DNA of 35,128 nucleotides. It comes from Geitlerinema sp. S16 (GTDB lineage Bacteria > Cyanobacteriota > Cyanobacteriia > Cyanobacteriales > Geitlerinemataceae). Below the pieces are notes generated by a model, which was given only the letters and a program-made list of their open reading frames with translations, had not been told where the DNA came from and did not search any database. Where the stretch lies: NCBI GenBank assembly GCA_011390275.1, contig JAABST010000044.1, forward strand, positions 1 to 35,128. Reading direction: 5' to 3'. Position 1 is the first letter of the stretch, and every line of letters starts with the position of its first letter. The position numbers were made by a program, and so were the translations under genes. Positions 16,152 to 25,035 of this stretch are shown here, piece after piece.

Positions 16152-17705
16152 GTGAATCATTCGTCTAAACTATCGATCGCCGAACACTATCACGATCGAA
16201 CCAAGTACCACCCCGAGACGATCGGGCGCGGTGGTGCGACGATCGACTGGGATCGCCCGCCAGAGACGTTTAAGACCTATCAGATTGGCACCAAGATCGA
16301 GCTTCAGCCTTATTTAAGGCGTGAGTCGGACGATCTGGAGACAAGCGATCGTTTTTTGCGGCGGCTGTCGCGTTTGCTGTATCTCACCTATGGCGTCACG
16401 GCCAAAATGCAGGGCATGGGGTCACAGGTGTTCTACCTGCGGACGGCTCCTTCGGCTGGAGGGCTGTACCCCGCTGAAATTTACCTGATTTCGCGCGGGA
16501 CGGACGATCTCCCGGCGGGGCTATATAACTATCAAGTCAAAACCCACAGTCTGCACCGTTTTTGGGATAGCGATGCGTGGCCGGGACTGCAAGCGGCGTG
16601 TATCTGGCATCCGGCGCTAGAAACAACGCGACTGGCGATCGTCACCACAGCAGTCTTTTTTCGATCCTTTTGGCGCTACCACGATCGCGCCTATCGCCGG
16701 ATTTATCTCGATACCGGTCATCTGTTGGGCAATCTCGAACTGGCGAGTTCGCTGAATGATTATCGGGTTCACGCGATCGGCGGCTTTCGCGATCAGGCGC
16801 TGAACGATTTGCTCTATCTCGACGGTGAACGCGAAGGCGTCACCGCCGTTTTAGCCCTGGCCGATCGCTACGACCTCGCCCAGGATCTCCCCAGCTACGC
16901 CACAGCTCTACCGTCTGGGGTCGATACGGACTATCCCGAACTCGCCGAAGGCAGCCTCCTCGCCCATCTGCACCGAGCCAGCGAGATTGACACCGAGCCA
17001 CGCTTGGGCTGGAAAACGATCGCGGCGAATTTACCCGCGATCGATAACACCGGCTACGATTTCCCGTTTTGCACGAAGGTCTCGACCGATACGCCGCCGA
17101 TCGATTGGGGCATCGAAGCGGGCGACCTAGAGCGGAGTATCGTTAGCCGTCGATCGTGCCGCCGCTATAGCCCGAAGCCGATTTCGATCGGCGATCTCAA
17201 GGCCATTCTCGATTTTGCCTATCATCCCGAACGCTACCATCTCTGGGCGCTCGATCCAGCGCCGGACTATTTTGATCTGCCCAGTATCCGCACCTTCGTC
17301 GCCGTCAGCCACGTGGAGGATCTCGAAGCGGGCTGTTACTACTACGCACCGGAAGCGGACGAACTGCGGCAGATCCGCTTTAAAAATTTCCGCCGTGAGC
17401 TACATTTTCTGGCGCTGAATCAAGACCTCGCGCGGGATGCGGGCGCGGTGGTTTTCCATACGGCGGATCTGAGTCAGGCGATCGCTCGCTACGGCGATCG
17501 TGCTTACCGTTACTTACATCTCGATGCGGGACACCTGGGACAGCGGCTCAACCTAGCGGCGGTGGCGATCGGTCTCGGCGCGAGCGGGATTGCGGGCTTT
17601 TTCGATGATCACGTGAACGAAGTCTTGGGCATTCCCCCAGCGGAGGCGGTGCTATACCTCACGACGATCGGCCAGCCGTTTGGGCGTAATGATATTGAAG
17701 GCTAA
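16152..17705 (+). CDS. SagB/ThcOx-type nitroreductase-family dehydrogenase, two domains
   Basis: This protein of about 517 residues is a tandem duplication of the FMN-dependent nitroreductase fold, as in SagB/ThcOx-type oxidases. The N-terminal domain has RTAPSAGGLYPAEIYL, the typical FMN/active-site phrase, and DTGHLLGNLELAS. The C-terminal domain opens with SIVSRRSCRRYSPKPI and ends with LDAGHLGQRLNLAAVAIGLG and YLTTIGQPFG, but it lacks a clear SAGGLYP equivalent. In RiPP clusters such enzymes oxidise azolines to azoles. No cyclodehydratase or precursor peptide is visible here, so the substrate is open. The start is GTG at 16152 (NHSSKLSIAEHYHDRTKY), where family similarity begins; a GTG at 16101 would add 17 residues. 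Confidence 0.87.
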   Translation: MNHSSKLSIAEHYHDRTKYHPETIGRGGATIDWDRPPETFKTYQIGTKIELQPYLRRESDDLETSDRFLRRLSRLLYLTYGVTAKMQGMGSQVFYLRTAPSAGGLYPAEIYLISRGTDDLPAGLYNYQVKTHSLHRFWDSDAWPGLQAACIWHPALETTRLAIVTTAVFFRSFWRYHDRAYRRIYLDTGHLLGNLELASSLNDYRVHAIGGFRDQALNDLLYLDGEREGVTAVLALADRYDLAQDLPSYATALPSGVDTDYPELAEGSLLAHLHRASEIDTEPRLGWKTIAANLPAIDNTGYDFPFCTKVSTDTPPIDWGIEAGDLERSIVSRRSCRRYSPKPISIGDLKAILDFAYHPERYHLWALDPAPDYFDLPSIRTFVAVSHVEDLEAGCYYYAPEADELRQIRFKNFRRELHFLALNQDLARDAGAVVFHTADLSQAIARYGDRAYRYLHLDAGHLGQRLNLAAVAIGLGASGIAGFFDDHVNEVLGIPPAEAVLYLTTIGQPFGRNDIEG

Positions 17706-17773
17706 TCCAAATTTAATCGATCGTAAACGTAGGGCATCGCCCACCATCCCCCAAACGCTTTTACTATCACATC

Positions 17774-18961
17774 TTAAAGATCCACCAACAGCGCTAAATT
17801 GTCGCGATGGACGATCGTCGCGGGGCCGTTGTAGCCCAAGATCGTCTCAATTTCGCCCGATTGCCGTCCCGCGATTTGCGCCAGTTCCACACTGGTGTAG
17901 TTGACAATTCCCCGTGCGAAGGTTGCGCCGTGACAATCACATAGTTCCACCGCTTCCGACGACTGAAACTCACCATCGATCCGCACAATTCCTGCCGCTA
18001 GCAACGATTTCCCGCCCCGTCCGATCGCCGTCACCGCACCATCATCAAGATAAATACACCCTTGTGCCACTAGCCCATAGGCCAGCCAGCGTTTCCGCGC
18101 CGAGTCCGTCGAGGGTTCCGGATCGAAGCGTGTCCCGATCGCTTTGCCGTTGAGAATATCGATCGGGTTTTGCGGATTTTTGCTGGAGGTGATCACCGTC
18201 GTCACCCCGGCATCGGTGGCAATGCGAGCCGCTGTGAGCTTGGTTTGCATTCCGCCCGTTCCCCAACCGCTGCTACTGCTATCGGTGCGGATACTGGCTT
18301 CCAAGTGGGTCAGCTCTTCGCGGTTGGCGACGCGATCGATCGGTACGGCGTCGGGGTTGCGGGTCGGGTCGGCGGAGTAGAGCCGATCGACATCGGTGAG
18401 CAGGAGCAACCAATCCGCACCGATCGCACTGGCGACCAGGGCGCTGAGGGTGTCGTTGTCGCCAAATTTGAGTTCGTCATTGGCGATCGGGTCGTTTTCG
18501 TTAACGATCGGCACAATGCCCATATCCAGCAGTTCCGCGAGGGTATTGCAGGCGTTAACGTAGCTGGCGCGGCGTACCAGATCGCCACGGGTCAGCAAAA
18601 CCTGGGCGATCGGCTGCTGAAGCGAGGTAAATAAATCATCGTAAATCCGCATCAGCCGACCCTGACCCACCGCCGCGACCGCCTGTTTCGTCACAATATT
18701 GCGCGGTCGTTCGGTCATGCCTAGGCGAGCGCAACCCACCCCCACCGCACCGGACGATACCAACACCACCCGATGACCGAGGCGACGCAAACTGCACACG
18801 GTTTCGACCAGGCTGGCGATCGTGGCGATCGCGAGGCTGCCGGTGTCGGGCTGGGTGAGGCTGGATGTGCCGATCTTGAGGACGACGGTTTGGGGCGTTC
18901 TCGTGGGGGAATCGTTTGCAGCATCAGGGTTGGGCGTGTTGGGTGGAGGCGGCGAGGTCAT
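17774..18961 (-). CDS. proB: Glutamate 5-kinase
   Basis: ProB catalyses ATP-dependent phosphorylation of glutamate, the first step of proline synthesis. The amino acid kinase domain carries VVLKIGTSSLT, VLVSSGAVGVG, IVNENDPIAND, KFGDNDTLSALVA and GTGGMQTKLTAARIA. A C-terminal PUA domain (about 295-390) starts at LAYGLVAQGCIYLDDGA. The length of 395 residues is slightly long because of a Pro/Asn-rich extension of about 24 residues before the first beta strand. I see no better start after it, so the extension is either real or the start is non-canonical. It converges with the SagB-like gene, and no proA is adjacent. Confidence 0.95.
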   Translation of the reverse strand: MTSPPPPNTPNPDAANDSPTRTPQTVVLKIGTSSLTQPDTGSLAIATIASLVETVCSLRRLGHRVVLVSSGAVGVGCARLGMTERPRNIVTKQAVAAVGQGRLMRIYDDLFTSLQQPIAQVLLTRGDLVRRASYVNACNTLAELLDMGIVPIVNENDPIANDELKFGDNDTLSALVASAIGADWLLLLTDVDRLYSADPTRNPDAVPIDRVANREELTHLEASIRTDSSSSGWGTGGMQTKLTAARIATDAGVTTVITSSKNPQNPIDILNGKAIGTRFDPEPSTDSARKRWLAYGLVAQGCIYLDDGAVTAIGRGGKSLLAAGIVRIDGEFQSSEAVELCDCHGATFARGIVNYTSVELAQIAGRQSGEIETILGYNGPATIVHRDNLALLVDL

Positions 18962-19155
18962 GTAAAAGTGGTGATACCGAAGACGGACGGATTTCGGTTC
19001 GATGGATTGGCTTTGAGGTTAACGATCATGATCACCGCAGGTCACAACAGCAGTGTTCCCAAATAACCCCATCAAGAACAATAAGCTGAGTATATTGCAG
19101 GTGTAAAATAGTTTGAACAGACTGATCTTGTCAGTACATCGCCCAAACTATAACC

Positions 19156-19647
19156 ATGTCTAAGTCCTTGCTGTCTCTCTTGTTTGTCTCTGCAACTATA
19201 GCTTTAGTACTCAAATATTATTACAAGCGGCAAGAACGGCTTTTGATTGAACAGCGGATGAAAGAGAAAGCGATGAAGCGCAGCGCTGAAGCCGAAGAGT
19301 ACATGCAACAATATCAAGCTCGCTTGCAATACTTAGAGCGACAAAGATACTTGAAAGCACATCCATTAAGTAAGCGTAATCAAGTAGATTTAAAAGATAT
19401 TTCTAATGTTTCGGGTCGTGTTATTAGCGGGACGGCGAATGCTGTGGGTAATGTCGTTGTCGGTACTGCTAAAGCCGGTGGAGACCTTATTGTAGGTACA
19501 GCAAGGCTAGGAGGGAATATTCTGAAAGGCGCTGTGCGTCTTGCATTTTTTATGGGCTCAAATAATGAAAATAACAACGGCACTTATGTTGAGTCATATC
19601 GTCGCAAAGATGGAACGAAAGTCAGTGGACACTGGCGAAAGAGATAG
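19156..19647 (+). CDS. Membrane-anchored 11-residue-repeat protein, unknown function
   Basis: I do not recognise a characterised family. The 163-residue protein has an N-terminal hydrophobic anchor (about 4-19), then a charged, coiled-coil-prone helix (about 22-66). Four consecutive 11-residue repeats follow (87-130): GRVISGTANAV, GNVVVGTAKAG, GDLIVGTARLG, GNILKGAVRLA. The C-terminus reads YVESYRRKDGTKVSGHWRK, resembling a short Arg-rich tail (Y-x-R-K-D-G-T-x-V-x-x-H-x-R) seen at the ends of diverse bacterial proteins. Base composition is clearly more AT-rich than its neighbours and it lacks the dense CGATCG words, suggesting recent acquisition or relaxed selection. The repeats, with small residues every 11 positions, could form an amphipathic membrane-surface helix. 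Confidence 0.75.
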   Translation: MSKSLLSLLFVSATIALVLKYYYKRQERLLIEQRMKEKAMKRSAEAEEYMQQYQARLQYLERQRYLKAHPLSKRNQVDLKDISNVSGRVISGTANAVGNVVVGTAKAGGDLIVGTARLGGNILKGAVRLAFFMGSNNENNNGTYVESYRRKDGTKVSGHWRKR

Positions 19648-19679
19648 TCGCTTCGTTTCTGGGTTAATTTCTGGCTGGC

Positions 19680-20375
19680 TCAACGAGTAGATTTCGCCAG
19701 ATATCCCTTCGCCGATCGACACAGATCGACCAACTGGCAGCGATCGCAGGCGGGTTTACGCGCATCACAGACCGCCCGTCCGTGGTAAATCAAGCGAATC
19801 GACAGATTTTCCCAATCCGCCTGGGGAATTAAGGGCATCAGATCCCGTTCCACCTGTACCGGATTCGTGTGTTTCGTCAGTCCCAATCGATGACTCAATC
19901 GCTTGACATGGGTATCGACCGTAACACCCGCATTAATCCCAAAAGCGTGGGCGAGGACGACGTTGGCGGTTTTGCGGGCGACACCGGGTAGGGTGAGCAG
20001 TTCGTTCATGGTTTGCGGTACGTCGCCGCCGAACTCCTCGACAATTTTCTGACAGGCTCCTTGGATATTTTTGGCTTTGTTTCTAAAGAAGCCGGTTGAT
20101 CGCACCAAGGTTTCGATCGCCTCTCGCGGTGCGCCTGCCAGGGCTGGAGCGTCGGGATATTGGCGAAACAGTTCCGGCGTTACCTTATTGACGCGCTCAT
20201 CGGTACACTGCGCCGACAGGATCGTCGCGACCAAAAGTTGTACCGGCGTTTCATAGTCGAGGCTACAGGTGGCGTCGGGGTAGAGTTCGGTGAGACGGGC
20301 GAAGATTGCGGTGGCGCGTCGTTTTTTGGTGAGGCGTGGGGTGATGGATTTTGGGGCGGGCGATGGGGTTGTCAT
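19680..20375 (-). CDS. nth: Endonuclease III (DNA glycosylase/AP lyase)
   Basis: Nth removes oxidised pyrimidines and cleaves the abasic site in base excision repair. The helix-hairpin-helix LPGVARKTANVVLAHAFG contains catalytic Lys135. The Asp of the catalytic pair is D154 in VDTHVKRLSHRLGL. The C-terminal 4Fe-4S cluster cysteines are C203, C210, C213 and C219 with the exact C-x6-C-x2-C-x5-C spacing. Its 231 residues include a Pro/Lys-rich N-terminal extension of about 20 residues. It is the last gene of the minus-strand run that includes lnt, with a 75-bp gap. Confidence 0.96.
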   Translation of the reverse strand: MTTPSPAPKSITPRLTKKRRATAIFARLTELYPDATCSLDYETPVQLLVATILSAQCTDERVNKVTPELFRQYPDAPALAGAPREAIETLVRSTGFFRNKAKNIQGACQKIVEEFGGDVPQTMNELLTLPGVARKTANVVLAHAFGINAGVTVDTHVKRLSHRLGLTKHTNPVQVERDLMPLIPQADWENLSIRLIYHGRAVCDARKPACDRCQLVDLCRSAKGYLAKSTR

Positions 20376-20450
20376 TTCGGCCAGGAGAAAAGGTGAGGCA
20401 TCGGGATTATTGTGGCGGATGGGACGGAGATTGGCTGCCGTTGTGGGAGA

Positions 20451-22076
20451 TCAGCCAAGATCGGTATCGTTGGGAATGTCGCCGATCGCCAGCATCACCC
20501 CGCAGCCCAGCACGATCGCGATCGCAGCCACCGGCGCGAGCCAGTTGCCCCAGCGAACATAGGGAGTCATGGTCGTGCGTGGCGTAATCGTGGCGCTGTG
20601 GATTTCGTAGTCGTTAATGCCGGATTTCCAGAGGGTGCGGCCATGATGATCAACGATCGCCGAGTAGCCGGTATTCGTCGCCCGCGCCATCGGTCGATCG
20701 AGTTCGATCGCTCGCATCACGTCCTGGGCGTGGTGCTGACTGGGCATGGTGTTCGCGTAGTGGGCATTATTCGCGGCACTGAGGGCAAATTGCGCTCCGT
20801 GGGCGACCTGACGCCGGAGAACTTCGGGAAAGGCCGATTCGTAGCAAATGGCGACGGCGGCGCGACCAAAGGGCGTATCGAAGATTTGATCGCGATCGCC
20901 AAACTCGATCCGGGCATCGAGGGGCGAGAGCAGATCGATCACTTCACCCAGAATCGAGCTAAAGGGAATGTATTCACCGAGGGGAACGAGGCGTACTTTG
21001 TCATAACGACTCAGGGTTTCTAGGGTTCCGCTGACGGTGAGCAGGCTATTGGTATAAACGCGCGGTGTGCCTTGAATCGTGCCGAGCCAAAGCGGAATGC
21101 CCCGATCAACGATCGCCTGACCGAGCAAACCCTCGGGACTATAGCCGTCACGCCGACCGCTCCAGAGCAGCGGTAACGCGGTCTCGGGCGTTAAGACCAC
21201 ATCGACAGTATGCGGCTCCTCGGTTAATGCCAGATAGCCATCGCGGTATTTCAGCAACGCCTGACGAATGCCACCGGGATAGAGCTTGATTTCGTTGGGA
21301 ATATTGCCCTGGATCAGGCCAACGGTGAAGGGTTTGGCGGCAACATCGGCGGGTTGCGTTGTCCCGAGATCGCGATCGAGCATGACCCAGCCGAAACCGT
21401 GTAAGGCAACACAGAGGCCGATCGCACTCGCAAGATACGGCCAGCGTCGGCGCTCTCGCTTCGAGTCCGGTTCTTTTGATCGCCATCCCAAGGCCAGTAA
21501 GCCATTGACCGCGACGATCGCCGCACTGGTCACCGTCGGCCCCGACAGACGATCAAGCTGCAAGATCACCAGATTATGCGGACTTTGGGTTAACGATAAC
21601 CACGGCCACCACAGCGCCCCTTGACTTAACAGCGTTTCGGCGATCGACCAGACACCGGCTCCCGCCAACACGAGCCACAGATCGGCCACAACGCCGGTCA
21701 CTCGTCGCGCTGTCCACCGATCGAGCCAACGCATCGCGATCGCCCACAGCACGATCGGCGACGCGCCCACCAGCGTAATCGCCACCCAGCAGAACAACGC
21801 GATCGCGATACTTTGCAGCCACGGAACCCCCATCCAGGCCAGCGGATGAATCCCGGTGATCCAATGGAGCGTCAGGCCATCAAATCCCAGCCCCCAGATT
21901 AAGCCAACGATCGCCGCTGATGGTAAGCCGCCAAGCTGACCGTAACGGCGATCGGATCGCACCTGCCACCACAGCGGCACAAGCCCCACCCAGGCCAGCC
22001 ACCACCAGCCAAACGGCTCGGCGGCAAGCCCCGTGAGTATTCCCCCTAAAAACGTTTGGATCAGCGTCCAGTACAT
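20451..22076 (-). CDS. lnt: Apolipoprotein N-acyltransferase
   Basis: Lnt transfers an acyl chain from phospholipid to the N-terminal Cys of lipoproteins at the plasma membrane. The N-terminal third is hydrophobic (about six segments, e.g. WWWLAWVGLVPLWWQV). The C-terminal nitrilase/CN-hydrolase domain has the Glu-Lys-Cys triad in LTPETALPL, YDKVRLVPLGEYIPF and ICYESAFPEV. The length of 541 residues is normal. It starts 18 bp after the ycf46 stop on the same strand and probably shares its transcript. A final C-terminal hydrophobic segment (APVAAIAIVLGCGVMLAIG) anchors the domain. Confidence 0.94.
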   Translation of the reverse strand: MYWTLIQTFLGGILTGLAAEPFGWWWLAWVGLVPLWWQVRSDRRYGQLGGLPSAAIVGLIWGLGFDGLTLHWITGIHPLAWMGVPWLQSIAIALFCWVAITLVGASPIVLWAIAMRWLDRWTARRVTGVVADLWLVLAGAGVWSIAETLLSQGALWWPWLSLTQSPHNLVILQLDRLSGPTVTSAAIVAVNGLLALGWRSKEPDSKRERRRWPYLASAIGLCVALHGFGWVMLDRDLGTTQPADVAAKPFTVGLIQGNIPNEIKLYPGGIRQALLKYRDGYLALTEEPHTVDVVLTPETALPLLWSGRRDGYSPEGLLGQAIVDRGIPLWLGTIQGTPRVYTNSLLTVSGTLETLSRYDKVRLVPLGEYIPFSSILGEVIDLLSPLDARIEFGDRDQIFDTPFGRAAVAICYESAFPEVLRRQVAHGAQFALSAANNAHYANTMPSQHHAQDVMRAIELDRPMARATNTGYSAIVDHHGRTLWKSGINDYEIHSATITPRTTMTPYVRWGNWLAPVAAIAIVLGCGVMLAIGDIPNDTDLG

Positions 22077-22094
22077 ATCCTGCTGACGTAATCG

Positions 22095-23618
22095 CTAGCG
22101 ATCGTCCTCCGCCCGTTTACGCAGCTCATCGAGTAAACCCTGACCTCGCGAGGCCAAACGCGCTTTTCCCGCCGCCGCCCAGCGCTGCAAACTTTCGATC
22201 CGTTCCTGGGCGGTGCGAGCCAGCGGCACAATCTGACTGGCAGCTTCGACGATATCATCGGTCGTGAAATCGCGGTTTTGGCTAAAGCCGAGGTGCATCG
22301 CTTCGACGATCGCCTGTTCGATTTCCGCTCCGGAAAAGTCCGGCGTTTCGTAGGCCAGTCGATCGAGATTGTAGCGCTGGATCTCGTGAGGGCGAACCCG
22401 TTTGAGATGTACGGCGAAAATTTCCCGTCGCTCGCGATCGTCGGGCAAACCCACAAAGAAAATTTCGTCAAACCGACCTTTTCGCAAAATCTCCGGCGGA
22501 AGCTGCTGGATATCATTGGCCGTTGCAACCACAAACACCGGCGATGTTTTTTCCGCCATCCAGGTCACAAACGTTCCAAAGACACGGCTCGTCGTCCCAG
22601 CATCGCCCGAACTGCCAATCCCGGCGAAGGCTTTGTCGATTTCGTCAATCCAGAGAATGCAGGGCGATAGGGCTTCGGCTAGCTCGATCGTCTGGCGGGT
22701 GCGTGATTCCGACTCGCCCACTAGTCCGGCAAACAAACGTCCCACGTCCAAGCGCAACAGCGGCAAATTCCAATGGTGGGCGATCGCCTTTGCTGTCAGC
22801 GATTTTCCCGTGCCTTGAATACCGACCAGCAGCAATCCACGCGGATTCGGGAGGCCATACTGTCGCGCCTTATCGGAAAACGCACCGCCACGCCGGATCA
22901 GCCAATCCTTGAGATTATCCAGGCCGCCGATATCGGAAATGGCTTCGGTGGCGGGGTAAAACTCTAAGATTTGGGTTTGGCGGATTGTCTGCTGCTTTTC
23001 GCTGAGGACGAGCGGTACAACGTCTTCGTTTAACGTGCCAGCCAGGGCGATCGCCTTGCCCAGCACCCGCCGCACCCGTTCGAGTGATAATCCCTGGCAC
23101 GATCGAATGATATCATCGCGCAAACTGGGTTCGAGTTTCGTACCCATCGCGCCCGCTAGCCGATCGACTTCGATCGCGATATCGTCCACCGTCGGCAAGC
23201 GAAAATCCAGCACGTTTAGCACTTCGCTCAGATCGCGTGGAATTTGGACGATCGGCGCGATGATCGCCACATTTTTGGGCTGAGATTTGAGCTTGCGGGC
23301 GAGGTTGCGGAGTTTGCGTGAGATGGCGATATCGTCAAGAAAGCGATGAAAATCTCGCAGGATGAAGATCGCGGGGGCATCTGCCGGTAGCTTTTCAAGT
23401 TGTTCGAGGGCTTGCAGCGGATTGCGTTTTGCGGCTCCGGCATCGTTGGCGTTGCCCTGGTAGCCATCGACAAAATCCCAGATGTAGATCGGTCGATCGC
23501 CACGTTTCTGAGCCACATCGCCGATCGCCTGTTCGATGCGCTCTTCCTCCAGCGTCGAGATATAAATTAACGGGTAACGCGCCCGCAGCAGTAGATCAAA
23601 TTCGTCGGAAAAAGCCAT
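22095..23618 (-). CDS. ycf46: Ycf46-type AAA+ ATPase
   Basis: This 507-residue ATPase matches the Ycf46 family of cyanobacteria and red-algal plastids. The N-terminal ATPase-like domain starts with the family phrase LLLRARYPLIYISTLEEER and has degenerate nucleotide motifs. The C-terminal AAA+ module has Walker A GIQGTGKS at about 266-273 and Walker B CILWIDEIDKAF at about 322-333. VATANDIQQLPPEILRKGRFDE supplies sensor 1 and the arginine-finger region. I chose the ATG at 23618, because the family begins there; an ATG at 23678 would add a hydrophobic, unlikely 20-residue leader. Work on cyanobacterial homologues has linked Ycf46 to inorganic carbon and photosynthesis regulation; the exact role here is inferred. 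Confidence 0.9.
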   Translation of the reverse strand: MAFSDEFDLLLRARYPLIYISTLEEERIEQAIGDVAQKRGDRPIYIWDFVDGYQGNANDAGAAKRNPLQALEQLEKLPADAPAIFILRDFHRFLDDIAISRKLRNLARKLKSQPKNVAIIAPIVQIPRDLSEVLNVLDFRLPTVDDIAIEVDRLAGAMGTKLEPSLRDDIIRSCQGLSLERVRRVLGKAIALAGTLNEDVVPLVLSEKQQTIRQTQILEFYPATEAISDIGGLDNLKDWLIRRGGAFSDKARQYGLPNPRGLLLVGIQGTGKSLTAKAIAHHWNLPLLRLDVGRLFAGLVGESESRTRQTIELAEALSPCILWIDEIDKAFAGIGSSGDAGTTSRVFGTFVTWMAEKTSPVFVVATANDIQQLPPEILRKGRFDEIFFVGLPDDRERREIFAVHLKRVRPHEIQRYNLDRLAYETPDFSGAEIEQAIVEAMHLGFSQNRDFTTDDIVEAASQIVPLARTAQERIESLQRWAAAGKARLASRGQGLLDELRKRAEDDR

Positions 23619-23712
23619 GCGATCGTGATAGTCCAGAACAAAGGAATCGAGGGAAAGAATGAAGGCAATAGCGATCACTTGACTCGTCTAAGCGTCACGT
23701 CCAAATCAAGCA

Positions 23713-24216
23713 TCAACTATCCGACGGTAACTTTCCCTGAAGTTGTTGCAGTGCCGACCACCGCCCATCGACCAAACCATTGGCAGTGGGTTTAATTTCA
23801 ACCCCAGGACAGTCCGGGCGGCAGTGTTTCGGATGGGGCAAGGCCAAGCAAAGCTGCTGATAGAGCCACTCATCCACCTCGAAATAGCCCTGGGGATCGA
23901 TCGACTCGACCAAATCTTCCATCGACACCTCGCGCTCGTCTTCAAAATCTTCCAGCCCAATTTGCTCATCGAGCCAAATCGGTTCCTGGGGCGTGATGCT
24001 GACGCGATCGTTATATTGCTGTAAACAGCGATCGCAGGTTAGCGTCACGATCGTCGAAACCTGTGCGGACACATCGAGATACGTCCCCTGATGCACAATC
24101 CGCACGACGCCCTTGATGGGCATCAGCGTTTCGAGATCGGGGAGTACCTCCTCAAATTCGATTTCGGTCGTGGCTGCGTGCTTTTTCAGCAGGTCGGGAA
24201 TGTGAATCGGTTGCAT
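23713..24216 (-). CDS. YceD/DUF177 family protein
   Basis: This 167-residue protein has the DUF177 (YceD) signature: VTLTCDRCLQQYNDRVSI, with a CxxC pair, and a C-terminal CLALPHPKHCRPDCPG with three more cysteines. A metal-binding role is plausible. In many bacteria yceD precedes rpmF and is linked to 23S rRNA or ribosome maturation; in this window rpmF is absent and the gene sits between jag and ycf46. The start at ATG 24216 (MQPIHIPDLL) fits the family; an upstream ATG at 24288 adds a Cys/Pro-rich stretch with no similarity. Family assignment is good, function uncertain. Confidence 0.87.
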   Translation of the reverse strand: MQPIHIPDLLKKHAATTEIEFEEVLPDLETLMPIKGVVRIVHQGTYLDVSAQVSTIVTLTCDRCLQQYNDRVSITPQEPIWLDEQIGLEDFEDEREVSMEDLVESIDPQGYFEVDEWLYQQLCLALPHPKHCRPDCPGVEIKPTANGLVDGRWSALQQLQGKLPSDS

Positions 24217-24314
24217 GAGTGGTGGACAGTGGCAAACAGGGAAAAATAGTGACGAACAGGGGGGGCTAACAGGGGCAAAGCGCGACAAACCAGAGAAGCG
24301 ATCGCAATTTGGGG

Positions 24315-24839
24315 TTAGTTTGGCTCAACCGTAGCGTCAACCTTCAAAGCGACGACTAATTTACGGTGCGGTTCTTGACCGTGGCTATGGTTCACCAAAT
24401 CGGGATACTCACTCAGATAGTGATGCACCTCGCGGCGTTCGGCGGAGGTTAACCCGGCAAGTTCTGCCGATTGACCGCTTGATCGCACCCGCTCAACCAC
24501 ACCCAGCACCAATTCCTTCAGTTCAGCATCGCGCGTTTTGCGATAATCCCCGATCTCAAGGGTATAGGAGCATTGCAAATCCGGCTCCACCTCAAGGTTT
24601 AGCGTGGCATTTGCGAGATATTGCAGCGCGTCGAGGGCGTGTTCTTGCCGATCGCAGAGAGCCGCCGTAATCGCTTCGGTGCGCTCCACTGGCTCGATCG
24701 TCAGCCACGCTTCACCCTGGAGCATCGCCGTCGCAATCTTGGCCTCGATCGCGCCCAACTGCAACACCGACGCTAACCATTGCTGACCCCGTTCCAGGTG
24801 CGGAGAATGGTCGTCACCGTGCTGGCGTGTGTCCGTCAT
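24315..24839 (-). CDS. jag: Jag/KhpB-like KH and R3H RNA-binding protein
   Basis: This 174-residue protein has a KH-like domain (about 45-105, including ALDALQYLANATLN) followed by a C-terminal R3H domain (about 108-170, with ERREVHHYLSEYP and GQEPHRKLVVAL). That order is the SpoIIIJ-associated Jag (KhpB/EloR) architecture, without the N-terminal Jag-N domain seen in Firmicutes. It lies just downstream of yidC, the classic spoIIIJ-jag arrangement. A strong GGGAGG Shine-Dalgarno precedes the ATG. In other bacteria Jag binds RNAs and affects cell envelope synthesis; that role here is inference. Confidence 0.9.
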   Translation of the reverse strand: MTDTRQHGDDHSPHLERGQQWLASVLQLGAIEAKIATAMLQGEAWLTIEPVERTEAITAALCDRQEHALDALQYLANATLNLEVEPDLQCSYTLEIGDYRKTRDAELKELVLGVVERVRSSGQSAELAGLTSAERREVHHYLSEYPDLVNHSHGQEPHRKLVVALKVDATVEPN

Positions 24840-24948
24840 TTGGATGTGCCTCCCGTGAATCGCGCCGCGCGAAGGCGATCGCGCTTACCCTAACGACTTT
24901 AGTTGATTCGCGAGATCTTTGAGCGAAATTGCTATGACTCTAAGACTC

Positions 24949-24987
24949 AAAAACCCGCCAGAATCACAGCGTGATCGGGACGGGTTT
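24949..24987 (-). terminator. Rho-independent terminator after yidC
   Basis: Read on the minus strand, AAACCCG pairs with CGGGTTT (plus a G-U and a C-G pair), enclosing an ATCAC-GCT-GTGAT inner hairpin, and the stem runs into a U5 tract. It lies between yidC and jag, so it should end or attenuate the rpmH-yidC transcript. Confidence 0.8.
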
Positions 24988-25035
24988 GATGAGTTTACTG
25001 AACGTTAAAACAATTTTTTCGAGAGGGATTAAGCC

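Noticed and set aside
17774..18961. Idea that proB is broken because of its odd N-terminus
   Set aside because: All kinase and PUA motifs are intact; only a short Pro/Asn-rich leader is unusual.
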